From Chiridota heheva (lineage: Eukaryota; Echinodermata; Holothuroidea; Apodida; Chiridotidae), in contig JAIGNY010001510.1 in NCBI GenBank assembly GCA_020152595.1, forward strand, positions 676,501-740,500: a stretch of 64,000 nucleotides of DNA, written 5' to 3'. The notes beneath the pieces were generated by a model. The model was not told where the DNA came from. It was given only the letters and a program-made list of their open reading frames with translations, and did not search any database. Below are positions 10,008-22,900 of the stretch, one piece after another (positions within the stretch are counted from its first letter, which is position 1; each line of letters opens with the position of its first letter). Both the position numbers and the translations under genes were made by a program.

Positions 10008-10950
10008 GGGAAATAGTCAATCAATTGTGCAGTTGGTCAACCACATCATTGTATGATGCGAGTGCTTCATCATCTAATCATTCATGTCCCTGGGGGGAAT
10101 AGTTAATCAATTGTACAGTTAGTCAACCACATCATTGTATGACGCGAGTGCTTCATCATCTAATCATTCATGTCCCTGGGGTGAATAGTCAATCAATTGT
10201 ACAGTTGGTCAACCACATCATTGTATGATGCGAGTGCTTCATCAACTAATCATTCATGTCCCTGGAGGGAATAGTCAATCAATTGTACAGTTGGTCAACC
10301 ACATCATTGTATGATGCGAGTGCTTCATCAACTAATCATTCATGTCCCTGAAGGGAATAGTCAATCAATTGTACAGTTGGTCAACCACATCATTGTATGA
10401 TGCGAGTGCTTCATCATCTAATCATTCATGTCCCTGGGGGGAATAGTTAATCAATTGTACAGTTAGTCAACCACATCATTGTATGACGCGAGTGCTTCAT
10501 CATCTAATCATTCATGTCCCTGGGGTGAATAGTCAATCAATTGTACAGTTGGTCAACCACATCATTGTATGATGCGAGTGCTTCATCAACTAATCATTCA
10601 TGTCCCTGGAGGGAATAGTCAATCAATTGTACAGTTGGTCAACCACATCATTGTATGATGCGAGTGCTTCATCAACTAATCATTCATGTCCCTGAAGGGA
10701 ATAGTCAATCAATTGTACAGTTGGTCAACCACATCATTGTATGATGCGAGTGCTTCATCAACTAATCATTCATGTCCCTGGGGGAAATAGTCAATCAATT
10801 GTGCAGTTGGTCAACCACATCATTGTATGATGCGAGTGCTTCATCAACTAATCATTTATGTCCCTGGGGGAAATAGTCAATCAATTGTGCAGTTGGTCAA
10901 CCACATCATTGTATGATGCGAGTGCTTCATCATCTAATCATTCATGTCCC
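10008..10950. repeat. 86-bp satellite array, about 11 units
   Basis: Successive tcaattgt motifs are spaced exactly 86 bp apart (10021, 10107, 10193, 10279, 10365, 10451). Each unit contains cagttggtcaaccacatcat and gcgagtgcttcatca. Four consecutive units (about 344 bp, 10093-10436) are repeated nearly unchanged at 10437-10780, including the shared gttaatc, ttagtc and gacgcg variants, so the array also has a higher-order period. Confidence 0.9.
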
Positions 10951-11150
10951 TTTTAGTCCTGCAAAAAAATGATGACTGTCCAATGATTGATTTCCTAAGA
11001 AGCCTAAACAACTTATTTGAAGTTTTAAATCAAAAACTGGACAAATTTGATCAACTTTCTGTCACTCACCGTCCCTCGGATGAGGACGCTAAGCTGTCGG
11101 TCCCGACGGCAGAACAGTCACCCCTGTCTGGTTCTCTAAACACTATTTGA
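10944..11150 (+). CDS. Small hypothetical reading frame after the 86-bp array
   Basis: A 68-codon frame starts inside the last satellite unit and continues into unique sequence. From about residue 8 it is polar, with a heptad-like stretch (FLRSLNNLFEVLNQKLDKF) that could form a short coiled coil. The family is not recognised. It might be an exon remnant or part of a LINE ORF1. Both strands are open here, which lowers confidence. Confidence 0.2.
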   Translation: MSLLVLQKNDDCPMIDFLRSLNNLFEVLNQKLDKFDQLSVTHRPSDEDAKLSVPTAEQSPLSGSLNTI

Positions 11151-12092
11151 GAAGAGAAGCGTGAAAACATCGTGTTCATTCACTTCCCGTCCTGGCCCCG
11201 TTGAGTTCAAGTTCATGTCGGCAGTCCGAGGACTTAATTGATAGTGCTGTGGTCTATATGGAATGGCGCAGTATAAATGACTGTTGTATGTATGTATATA
11301 TGCATAAAAGGCAGACTGACTTGATCTGTGTGCAATGTATATGGTTGTGGTTGGGCAGAAAGCACAACCTCTCTTGAGGGGGTATGTGGAGGGCCTGTAT
11401 GGGGGCAGGACAGTGTTTGCCTTCTTCCCCTCCCTGTGGCTGTTACAAGAATTTCACTATCTTAATAATGCCATTAGTGTATGGCTACAGTACATTCTGT
11501 ATGCTTTATATTTTTTACAGGCGTGATTGAACAATTTGTATGAAGTCATTTTCTGTTTTAATCTTTTCAAACAAATCTTTAGAAAATTAGATTACACTTA
11601 AACTTAATTGCTTTCAGTTTTTGTCTCAAGTTTTTCAATTTTTCTCAGTTCAAAACTTCCATGTTCTAATTTATTGAAGCGAGTCCATTCAAATGGTTTC
11701 TTAGAGTGTGAATTCTAAGATAAACATATGTATCTCATGTTACGTAAAAAAATGTTAAAATGAAATTTAATGGCAGATTATGATGTACATAATTTTGGTC
11801 TGGAAAAGTTAAAGAATGTGGTTTTAAAAGATTGTGATTGCATTTGTCAAACCTATTATCTGAAAGAGGACATTTCAAGCCTTTTTGGTTCCAATGTGAT
11901 AGCATCAGGAACCTATGCAGTCATAACTGCCTGTGTATGTATGTGTGTGTGTGTTTGTAACAGCCAGCTTGTAAACGCGATATCTCAAGAACGATACATA
12001 GGATTCATTTCATACTGTATGTGGTACACAGATAGCCCCTGGTCCGTAGATGTGCCATATTGTTTTTGATGTTGATGTCATGTATATTAGTT

Positions 12093-12232
12093 TTAGCTCT
12101 TATATTTCTCTCAATCTCCCTGTTTTCTTTCCTTCATACCTCCAGAATGATCTATCCTCTTGGGCACAATTTAACCCTCACTGTCGTGGTGCCGTTAAGC
12201 CCTCATCAAACAAACAAACAAATAACTTTACA
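12093..12232 (+). mobile_element. 5'-truncated LINE 3' end
   Basis: atttctctcaatctccctg, accctcactgtcgtggtgcc and gttaagccctcatcaaacaa match the 3' ends of the LINE copies at 21145, 30634 and 39150. It ends in a (caaa)n-type tail. Non-coding 3' UTR portion only. Confidence 0.75.
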
Positions 12233-12849
12233 AGATTGTAATAAATTGATGTACCTGTTGATATGGAAGCATGTAGAAATATTCAAGCAGGCAGGGACTG
12301 AAGTATGAGTTTGACCATGCACGATTAAGTTTAATATCTAAAGTCAACTCAATCCATTATTCATACACTACCAGGCTACCAGCATATGAAAAATATATTA
12401 ACTCAATTCGATTAATAATTTGAGTGCAAAGTGGAGGAAAGAGAAATCATTCTCACCATTTTTGTTTACATTCTCCCGATCCAAATAATGGACACATTAT
12501 AGACACATTCACCATCATATATATATTTGAAGGAAACTTTGCTTTCTGAAAAGACAAAACGTTTTCTCAATAGAAGTAATCTTTCATCAAAGATTGTCTC
12601 AGATAGACAGGAGTTATAGAAGGTGCAAAAACAAACCTCCAATAAAATCCACTCAGAAATCCAAGGCCTACCAATTGGTTTCACCCTTCAAAAAAAAAAA
12701 AAAAAAAACTTTTTCTAACATTTTGAATATCTTGACCACTTCCATCCTAATCACTTGAGGATTGTCTACCTTTGTTTTCAGTTTTATTTTAGTCATTTAT
12801 TGTTCTGTGTTCCTTTAATTCCAAAGAAGATTCACATTCCATCAATTTG

Positions 12850-13160
12850 CTTTCATGCCAGAAACTATTGGTTTTGATTTCTTTTATGCCAGAAACCAAT
12901 GGTTTTGATTTTCTTTCATGCCAGAAACCAATGGTTTGTATTTTCTTTCATGCAAGAAACCAATGGTTTCGATTTTTGTTGATGCCAGAAACCAATGGTT
13001 TTGATTTTCTTTCATGCCAGAAACCAATGGTTTTGATTTTCTTTCATGCCAGAAACCAATGGTTTTGATTTTCTCTCATGCCAGAAACCAGTGGTTTTGA
13101 TTTTCTTTAATGCCAGAAACCAATGGATTTGATTTTCTTTCATGCCAGAAACCAGTTGTT
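12850..13160. repeat. 32-bp tandem repeat, about ten units
   Basis: Units of tttcatgccagaaaccaatg plus gttttgatttt recur every 32 bp (12886, 12918, 12950 and on). The HARNQWF-type reading frame is a repeat shadow. Confidence 0.9.
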
Positions 13161-13316
13161 AATTTTTTTTTTTTTTTTTCATATGTTAAATGAAATGTAC
13201 TATGTATTGTGATAAACAAATAAATGAAATGAAATTGACTTAATATTTTGAGTCCAGAAAAATGATTGTTTGGATTTCCTTGGATTAGTCCAACTAATGA
13301 ACTCTTTTACTGAGAA

Positions 13317-13490
13317 AGTGCCCTTGTGAAATCTAAAAGAATAATAATCACCTGGAATTTCATACTTGTTGCCCTTTTATACAAAAAAATAACCCCCTTT
13401 TGTTGAGGAAGTGCCCTTGTGAAATCTAAAAGAATAATAAGCACCTGGAATTGCAAAGTTTGTTGCCCTTTTATACGAAAAACGAACCCT
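13317..13490. repeat. ~88-bp tandem duplication
   Basis: gaaagtgcccttgtgaaatc recurs as ggaagtgcccttgtgaaatc about 88 bp later, each followed by taaaagaataata and ttgcccttttatac. The surrounding 13160-14160 has no recognised gene. Confidence 0.75.
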
Positions 13491-14162
13491 TTTTTTAAAT
13501 TCCTGGCTATGGGCCTAGTCAGTAATCTTTCCTTTTACCAGGAAGTGATGTGTTCTATCATCAGCAACTCCTTTTTATGTCTTGTTTTAATCCTAAGCAC
13601 TTTTCGTGTTGGTGCAACTTCTTTCAGTCATAAATAGTTGCACTTTATGGATATTGAAATTGTGGGCAGTTTTGTATAGAATACATAGATGTAGAGGAAG
13701 GAAGATATTGTGAGAAAATTTGCGTACTTGGTTTTCTCGCTATCACGAAACTGATTAACACGAAATGATTTAAAAGGTTCATGAATGCTTGGAAAAAAAG
13801 GAGCTAAAATTGACGTAACGATAAACACAGGCTTTGAAGAAGCTTTTGCAAAAAGTGTAGATTCTGACTTTCTGATCAATTTTTTTTTTTAAAGGATTAT
13901 TTAGCGATCATCATGTCTCCTCTCCCCCCTCTCCTTACCAAAAGAGCAAGCTCTGCTTATTGGGAACTTAATAGAATCTCGAATTATCTTGTGTTTGTTC
14001 AAGGGGGTGGTTGATGGTAAGTCGCCCTCAAACCACACAACCCTTCCCCACCTCTTTCCCCATGTGACGCTTCATCTCTACCTCTGAAACAAGACTACTC
14101 CCAAGTTTTCCTGCTTCTGCTGCACCTCAAGCTCTCCATGAAAGCACCATTTTCCCCTTTAA

Positions 14163-14263
14163 CCCTTACTCTACCACGCAGCGATTTTATCGTTGTTTTG
14201 GGTGCCCCGTCTTTGACTCCGCCTCCCAGGCACATTTTCAAAAAAGTGCTGGTAGAGTAAGGG
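14163..14263. mobile_element. piggyBac-like MITE, 101 bp
   Basis: The termini are CCCTTACTCTACCA and its exact inverse TGGTAGAGTAAGGG, flanked by TTAA on both sides (14159-14162 and 14264-14267). A TTAA duplication and CCY...RGG ends are the hallmark of the piggyBac superfamily. No ORF. Confidence 0.75.
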
Positions 14264-14267
14264 TTAA

Positions 14268-15240
14268 CCCTTACTCTACCTTAACCTTTACTCTACCAGG
14301 GCTTTGAAAATAGCAAGCCCATTTTCTTACCTTTTTTTCATATGCATTTTTGACAACTTTTAATTAATTTTCTTTTGTTACAAGTTTGGTTGGAATAGAG
14401 GCTAAGATATTTAGCTTTTGAGTATTGAAAACCAATTTTGGAAATATTGGACGAAAATATGCAAATTAAGCAATTTTCGGCTAAATTTGGACAACAAATT
14501 GTCAATCTTTGCAGAAGTATAACTTCTTGTCTATATTAAAAACAGAAATTTTCTTTCCAATGATACTAATCTATAATTTTCATAAAAAAAGGAAAGATTG
14601 AAAAACATCAAAAAGGATTATAGTCAAAAGACCCCTAAAAGCAAAGCTGCAGCAGAAAAATAATTATGCAGTGAGACTTGAACCTGGGAGCACTCACGTT
14701 ATAGCCGCATACATTTTCTCTGCACCACGTAGTCGTTAAAATTGGCTTTATGTATATATCAAATGAAAGGAAATTTCAAGCACTTTCAAGCATGTGCGAT
14801 GTACTGTTTGAGTTTGAAGAAAAAAAACGGGTCAAAAATGGCAGAAATTCATGAAATTTTGAAGAAATTTCTCCAGAATAAAAGATTGCAGGTAGGATTA
14901 TAAAAGTTAGACCAGAAACCAATGCTATCATGTCTTCTGACTTGCATGTTTGATTTTGAATCAAAACTGTGATCTTGAAGTTATTGTAAGATTTGAAAGA
15001 AAGGAAAAAACATTTTTTGTAAAATTTTTAGCAATTTTGAGTTTTACCCTTTTTCAATGCACTTTTTCTCAAAATTCTGTAATGTGACTGCTATAAAAAA
15101 GTTACATTTTGTAAAAGAAATATCCGACTACTTTAAAATGATACCAGGATTACTCTTAAAGGACTGTGGTAAAGTCTTGATTTTATTTTTAGAAAAAGGT
15201 GGTTTGAAAACGGCGATACTATCGCCTTAAGCTCTAGCAC
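14268..15240. mobile_element. Larger non-autonomous piggyBac-like element (right end not found)
   Basis: It starts CCCTTACTCTACC immediately after the TTAA shared with the preceding MITE. Its body is alignable by eye with the element at 27161-28114: gacaacttttaattaatttt, agtttggtt, a minus-strand tRNA-like block at about 14665-14735, and gataccaggattact near the end. The expected right terminus was not recognised, so the end coordinate is approximate. Non-coding. Confidence 0.5.
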
Positions 15241-15430
15241 AGTATGACCTTGTTGCTGACATGCCGACAAGCATCATCCAATCATGAGCTCGTTTCACAG
15301 TTTCAAATATATAAGTTTCAAATTGCCAGCATCCTGCAAGGTTTCTCAATTTTGATTGGATGTAAGAAATTTGAAATTTTGGTAATCTTGTTTATCAATA
15401 ATACCATTCTGTTTTTCTCTTTGCATGCAG

Positions 15431-15612
15431 GGTACTCTTGTGGACACATTGAAAGAGGTACGTCCAACAGGCTTCATGGGTGTTCCCAGGGTATGGGAGA
15501 AAATCTATGAAAAATTAAGAGCTGGATCTGCTAACGTAACTGGCATCAAGAAGAAGGTGGCCGTGTGGGCTAAGGGAGTTGGCTACAGAGGCAATATAGC
15601 TTTAATGAATGG
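15431..15612 (+). CDS. ACSBG: ACSBG exon (first one in the window)
   Basis: Acceptor ttgcatgcag, donor GTAAGG. It begins in phase 0 with [10 protein letters not shown] and continues [10 protein letters not shown], a strongly conserved ACSBG block. It ends with two bases (GG) of a Gly codon completed by the 52-nt exon. The preceding exon, expected to end in a ...QPDALK-type sequence, was searched for and not found to the left. Confidence 0.93.
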
Positions 15613-16700
15613 GTAAGGCAACTTTTCTTTAACTTATGTCATGTTTCATTATTTTTACCTAGTACTATCTATTCAGTGTATGTAGGTATTTTATTAATAT
15701 ATGAATATAAGCATGTGGAATTTATTAATTAATTAATTTATTATTATTTTTATTATTTTTTTGTATAAATGTTATCTATTCAGTGTATGTAGGTATTTTA
15801 TCAATATATAAAAAAAAGTATGTAGAATTTATTAATTGATTCATTTATTATTATTTTTATAATTTTTTTGTATAAATGTTTTGTAATATTTTAACTCTCC
15901 TCTCCATAACTGGGATTTAGAGGGGGGAAGGGGGGGGGCAAGGTGGAACTTGCTTCCCCCTCCCACACTTTTTTTCCGAATTTATATATTTTGTATGGTG
16001 ATTTTTGTATCTTAGCGTATTTCTGTATGTATCTTTTGACTTTGCACCCCCCCCCCTATTTTCAGTGGGCAAATCCCGCCTATGCTCCTCTCTGTACACA
16101 AATCCATTACAATCATTGCTTTAATACGAATGTTCCTTTCTTGTGGTACCTGTATTATGATTTTATACTCTTGAATATTATTCTTAATCCAGTTTTCATG
16201 GCATATACTTGCATTTGGTAGGATTTGTGTTAAATACTGTAGATCTCCAATAGTGCAGTTACATAAAAGGGGCTGAGGGCATATCTTTGAAATAAACAAA
16301 GGGCAAATTATCATCAAAAGATGTATCAATCAAGGAGTGTTAAAAATACCATTCTGTAAGGTTTTCAGGAATAATTGGTAAAAGTGATGGTTACAGACAA
16401 TTCCTTTAATCAGGATCTGGTGCAGAGATTTGGTCCAATCTTGGTATGTTATATTAGGCACGGTCCCTACAGGCATTTAATCTCGGGAAAATTATAGAAA
16501 TAAAAGTAATATGGGATATGGTAAGAAAATATTAAAGAGTCTTACAGTAACTAGAATGTGTTCCAAGCCATAGAGAGTAAATGTGATATTGAAATACTTG
16601 TATAATGATTAAGATGAATAAGTCATGGAAAGTAAAAATGGTACCATGGAAAAGTTATGGAAATTGGCTTGTTCATAAGTTTTGATTATATATATCTATA

Positions 16701-16741
<41 letters not shown>

Positions 16742-16742
16742 G

Positions 16743-16812
<70 letters not shown>

Positions 16813-16886
16813 AATATATATTATATATATATAAATATATATATAGATATAATAAGTATATATATATATATCTATATATATATATT

Positions 16887-16985
<99 letters not shown>

Positions 16986-19900
16986 TGCTGTCATGACATA
17001 TCGATTATTGCGATATCTCTTTTCCCACGACATGAAATATGCATCTTGCGACATATCGCGATACCAAAAACTAATTCTCAACTAAGAAAATTTCGCGCAA
17101 CTAGGCTAGGCTACTTCGTACGTTACAATTCTAACGTTATGGTACTAAATCTAAAAGTCAAGTTTAGGCCATTAAAAACGTGCAAAATAATCGTGAAACG
17201 TAAAAACATCTAAACTCCGTCACGCCACACTGGCACACTGTAAGTTGGCAAAAAGAACGAAAAATTGGTCCAGAATGTGCCACTCAGGCTCTCACTTCGA
17301 TGATTCATGGTCACGTTGGCTGAATTATCAAACACATACGTGATGAACGTAATAGTCACACGATCATGTTGTCTGCTAGATCTGCAAATCATTTTTTCTT
17401 GCGTTCATCATATGGAGTAAATTGTAACTCCATGATCATATAACGTTAGTGTGTTGTGAGTCAGTTTTCTTGAAAAGTATTGCGATATACGATATATTGC
17501 GATATTTTTCTCTACGATAATCGATATGTAATAGAACCATGTCTTGACAGCACATATATATATATATATATATGTATGTATAGATATAGATATAGTATAT
17601 ATTATAATAATAACAGTACGTGTTATTTATATAGCATTCAATCTACAGTAATAACTATAATCAGTGGCACTTTACAATTAAAATAAAAAGCAAAAAGTCA
17701 AGCAAAAGTGCTAAGTGAAAAAGGTGAGTTTTAAGTTTCTCTTGAATGAAATATAAATATTTCAAGCATAATTGTTTTCTTTATTACAAAAAAACAATGA
17801 TTAGCAAATCTTTGGGGGGGGGGGGCAATTTCACCCCCTTGCTCCTATGGCAAGCCACCAATGCTGTTGATACCACAGGGAAGGCAGTCTGCAGCAGTCC
17901 ATTTCTTTTTATGTTGTCCAGTAAAATCAACCCTTTTTATTTTGAATACCAAGCCAACAAGTAAATAGGAAAAGTGGGAAAAGATCAAATAGAAGAAGGT
18001 AAGTTGAAGGCACAGTCGTTGCCGTGAATTTGCAGAAGATTTTTTTTGTAGGATAGGTGTGAATTTGACATTAAAACTCTAACCTTGTTTCATACTGATG
18101 CACCTGTTCATCTGCCGAGCTTGTGTACAATTTTGTAATTCTTGCATGCTACCTCTGCAAGGATGCCTGCACCACAGAGACGATCATGCCCTGCCCTTTC
18201 CTGCTGAGGTACGAAGCGCTTTCCATTTGGAGCCTCTGGTATTAAAAGGGTCCAAAAAGTGCCCTTCTGGGAATATCTCTTGTTTTTAAAGATTTGAAGC
18301 TAAAGATTTTAATCATTGTATTTCCTGTGGCTATAGACCTTTTCATATCGGAATCGGTAATTTCCGGAAATTTAATTTAAATAATGTCACATGGGCAAAA
18401 TTCACATGTCCATTATGGACCAATCAAATTCTGGGGGAATCCTGATTGTCTGCACAATTTACTAGCGTAGGGGATTAATCCCATTAATAATACAATTTCA
18501 CACAACTATTCATCAGTATATGCATACAGAAATAAGCACTTCACTGAACTATTCACTGGAGAGACTTGAATTGCAGCATTATTTGATTAAGAAATTCCAT
18601 ACCAACAGGAAAACTTTCTAAAAACTGTATCCTCTACATTCACAAGTTTTCTGATATGCAAAATTAGTCGTCTCATTCACAGATAACAAGGGATTTGCTG
18701 CCGAAAGTACTTGGATACTGCTTTCACATTTTGTGCTGTTAGATCAACGGCACAATTTTATACCATGGGCATTAAACACAACGTTTTATCATTTGAACGA
18801 TTATTGCCAATTTACGTTTTATTGTTGTGTTTAAATTAGGCACAAAATGCTCTTAATGTTTAGTGAATGCTGAGAGAATGTGAACCCCAAAGAACATACA
18901 AGTGTTCCATTCATAAAAGCAGCGTGTTTACGTGCACACTAGGCTTATAACTCCATGCATTGAACATACTGTGTCATAAACATAAGTGAGGCCAAAATTT
19001 AACTTCAAATCTTGTGGCATATTCCTTAATTGCAACAGTCTAAAGGGAAGACAGTTCGGTCTTCTTTGAAAATGAAAAACATTCCCATAATAAAACAATT
19101 ATCCAGGCAGAGCAGCGTGAACTTTGACACAAATTTAAATACTTTACGAGAGCATACAAAACATAGGTTATACATTTTACATAGCGTTTACATGTGTAAT
19201 GTATGCACTGACTTATTGTACTAGGTATGTACATGCATACAAACTTATGAAGGTTATACTCGCTCGTATTGTTATTGTTTACAATTTTCTGTGCAGATGA
19301 TTGGTTGGTTAGTAAAAGGAAATTCCCTAGCATTTGATTGGGTAAAGTACCCTGACGTTTATTCACATTTGGCTATAAAACTCGGTTTAAGAAGGTCTAC
19401 AGAAATATCAAGTTTGACACTCTAAAACCATTGACTCCCATTATTGACTCCTGTTTTTGTCCTAAAATGCATCATTGCTCTTTGGTTTGGACCCAGACAT
19501 GTTCGTGTACATTTGTACCTCATGTCATCTTGTTTTGACTCAAATAACATCACATCACCAACCTGAAACTAAAATGCAACAGCTCCCTCAACCTCCCCTG
19601 ACTCTTCTCCAACACCACTTGGGGAGCGAACCGCTATGCTCTCCTCAAAATTTTCAGGCTCACCATTCGTGCCAAGCTTGACTATGGCAATATTGTCTAC
19701 TGTGTTGCTCACAACTCATACCTCAACCACATCAACACTATCCAAAATGAAGCCCTTGGGCTTTGTCTAGGTGCCTACAGGACCTCCTCAATTACCAGCC
19801 TTCATGTTGAAGCCAACGAACTCCCCTTTCTTCTTAGATGTAGAAAGCTTAGCCTCTCCAATGCTTTTTAGAGTCCTCACCAACACCCAGAGCCCTGTTT

Positions 19901-22900
19901 ACAACCTCATTAGGTACCCCAATTTCTCCACCCTCTTTGATAGGACTAAAACCCTATCCCCTCCCTTCAGCTTACCATTAAATCAGACCTCTTCCATCTC
20001 GGCATCAACCCCGCCACTCTCGGCACCTACTCCTGGCCCACTTTTCCTCCTTGGGCCACCCCCTCCCTTCTGTCCACCTAGACCTCTCCACTCATCACAA
20101 AACTCAAACCCACCCTAACCTCTTCATCAATCTCCACAACCAAATCAAAGACCAACTCTCAAATTACACCTCAATCTATACTGATGGCTCCAAGGAAGGC
20201 AACAAGACAGCTGCTGCTGCCGTCATCCAAGACATCACCCTCAGTAGCAAACTTTCCGACTACTCATCCATCTTTTCAGCCGAGGCTAAGGCCATTCTCC
20301 TCGCCCTCAACTTTATTGAGTACTCTCCTCTCAGCCACTTTGCCATTTTCTCCGACTCAAAGGCTGTTCTTACTTCTTTACTTAATCTTAAATGGGATAA
20401 CCTCTCATGCCACCTTCCTCCGGAAACTCCTTTCTCCCACCCTCTGCGGGAAAAGTGGTCTTTTCTTCTGGATACCCAGCCATGTTGGCATCCCTGGCAA
20501 TGACAGGGCTGATGCAGCCGCTAACATGCCCTCAACCTCCTCCCTACCTCTTTTCCCAAAACCCTCTCTGACATCAAACCGCTTATCGCTTCCCTTGTTC
20601 GAGACCGCTGACAAACCTCATGGAACTCCCAAATTGATAACAAACTCCATGTCATCCAGCCCACCTCTCTCGTATCGACACTGTTCATATAACCCATCTT
20701 AGAATTGGTCACACCTGCCTCACTCACTCCCACCTCCTTATTGGTTCTCCTCAACCCCTTTGTAGCAATTGCCACTGCACCCTCACAATCCATCACGTTC
20801 TTCTTGCTTGCCCCCTGTACAACCTTCCCAGAGCTTCCCTCGCAACCCACAACTCAATTGCTGAGTTCTTCCAGAAAAATTCTCCGGATAAAATTATCTC
20901 CTTCCTTCATCATGCTTCCCACTACAACCATATTTAATTCTCCTCTTCCACCCCCTCTCTACTTTGTTTTTGTTTCACCCATGCACTTCCTCTCTCGATC
21001 ACAGCTTTCTGACTTTTGTTCTTGATTTTCTCTCATTCTCCACCTGTTTCCTTTCTTTTTTACCTCTAGAATGATCTGACCTCTTAGGCACAATTTGACC
21101 CTCGTTGTCGTGGTGCCGTTAAGACCTCATCAAACAAACATAGACGGGGCCCGCGGCCTTTGCACTTTTCACATGTAGGCATCCCTGTTCAACCTTGTAC
21201 CCTGCTTTGGTTAATTTGCATTATGGGAAATGATGTATTTTGCAAATGCATTGTATTCTCTTTTTGTTTGAACATGTGAAAATAAATTTGATCGTTATAG
21301 TTGTTGAAAGGGCGAACTTTCCTCTTCCAAGGAGTTTGGCTGTATCGTTTATATTGAGGGGACATTGGTAGAAAGAAATTGTACACAAGCTTGGTTGATT
21401 CATGATAAAGTGTGAAAAATCTCAAGGAACTTGCATGTAAATGTTTCTCTGATTATCATTTTTTCGTAATCGCTCATTTCTAGTTAGAAAAGAGGGAAGG
21501 CCCAAGGGACAGTATAATTTCATTCACTGTATATGGAGTTGTTGCACACATCTGGTTAAACTGGTTTTGATAAATAAAGGTTGCATTTGTGCTAAGGTCA
21601 TAAGCGTGATCCACCCATGCCTTATAGGATGGTGATTGCAAAGATGGTAAAGGGGTGGGGAAACAAATGTGCAATATGGTCTTACACCCCAATGATTCCA
21701 ATTGGCAATAAAACATTTGCATATGAAGTTTGATCCATGAAACCTGTAAACGCAGTGAGACTAAGTAAAAAGGAGGAAAATAATATGACTATTCTGCCTA
21801 AGTTTTGAATTTCGTCTACAATTGTCTGATTGATATTAATATCTCTGAAAAATCATTTTAACTTTGTCTCAACCAATCTAAGCTACTCAAAACTAACTTT
21901 TTATGCTAAAAACAGTTATGAAATGTGATTTATAATGTTGATTGTCAAGTTAAAAGTATGAAATCTGTTTTTAGTGTTTTGCATTTTTGAGTGAAATCAT
22001 GCAAACACACTCGTTGCTGTGTGGTTTGTGTCTTACTCTTGTCTCAAAGTTGTGCTCTGCATCAACCCTTCTTATCAATTGAGGGACCATAATTGATATC
22101 GCATCACCTTTTCGTAATTGACATGAGTTTTAAGAAAGTTTTTTGTCTTCATCACTGTCTTCACTTTGGTGACTTCGAAGTTCGCGACTGGATGTCAAAG
22201 GCCGAGGACAATCCATTTTGATTGAGGTGCTGATAAACGTCTGATAAACATTTTTTTGTGTTTATTAACCAGTTACATAATTCTTTATTTTACTGAGCAC
22301 CCCTACACTTAGTTGTTAGTTTGCACAAGTTTATAAGTCACTTAGATCAGCTTTCTCATACAACACCTGTTGATGGGCTTATTTCTGTTTCATCTGTTTT
22401 GACATCATTTTGTGGAGGCCTTCAATGTTTAAGCAATGTGTAAGTTGTTAGTTTGCACAAGTTTATACGTCACTTAGATTAGCTTTCTCATACAACACCT
22501 GTTGATGGGCGTATTTCTGTTTCATCTGTTTTGTCATCATTTTGTGGAGGCCTTCAATGTTTAAGCAATGTGTAAGTTGTTAGTTTGCACAAGTTTATAC
22601 GTCACTTAGATTAGCTTTCTCATACAACACCTGTTGATGGGCTTATTTCTGTGTTTCATCTGTTTTGACATCATTTTGTGGAGGTCATCAATTTTACCAA
22701 TCAATTTGTAAGTTGTTTTTGCAAGTGATGTGATAAAAAAAAATATTAAAAAATGATGAAAAGCCTATTTTAGTACTCATTTAAAAAAAGATCAGATTAT
22801 GTTTCAGTTTTTATTGGTTATGTAACATTATAGAAGACCGACCATTTGCAGTGGGTTACGAAATAAAAAGTATACATACCTATTTTCAACACAATAGGGA

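Noticed and set aside
10008-10950. CRISPR-like array
   Set aside because: The units are contiguous with no spacers, and the organism is a eukaryote.
12466-12684. 72-codon minus-strand frame as a possible missing receptor exon
   Set aside because: Not hydrophobic enough for a transmembrane exon and no phase-compatible donor was seen.
13628-13879. 83-codon minus-strand frame with mixed composition
   Set aside because: No family resemblance, no supporting splice context, no homologous copy in the window.
15244-15510. 88-codon frame overlapping the first ACSBG exon
   Set aside because: It is in a different frame from the conserved ACSBG peptide and runs across the splice acceptor.
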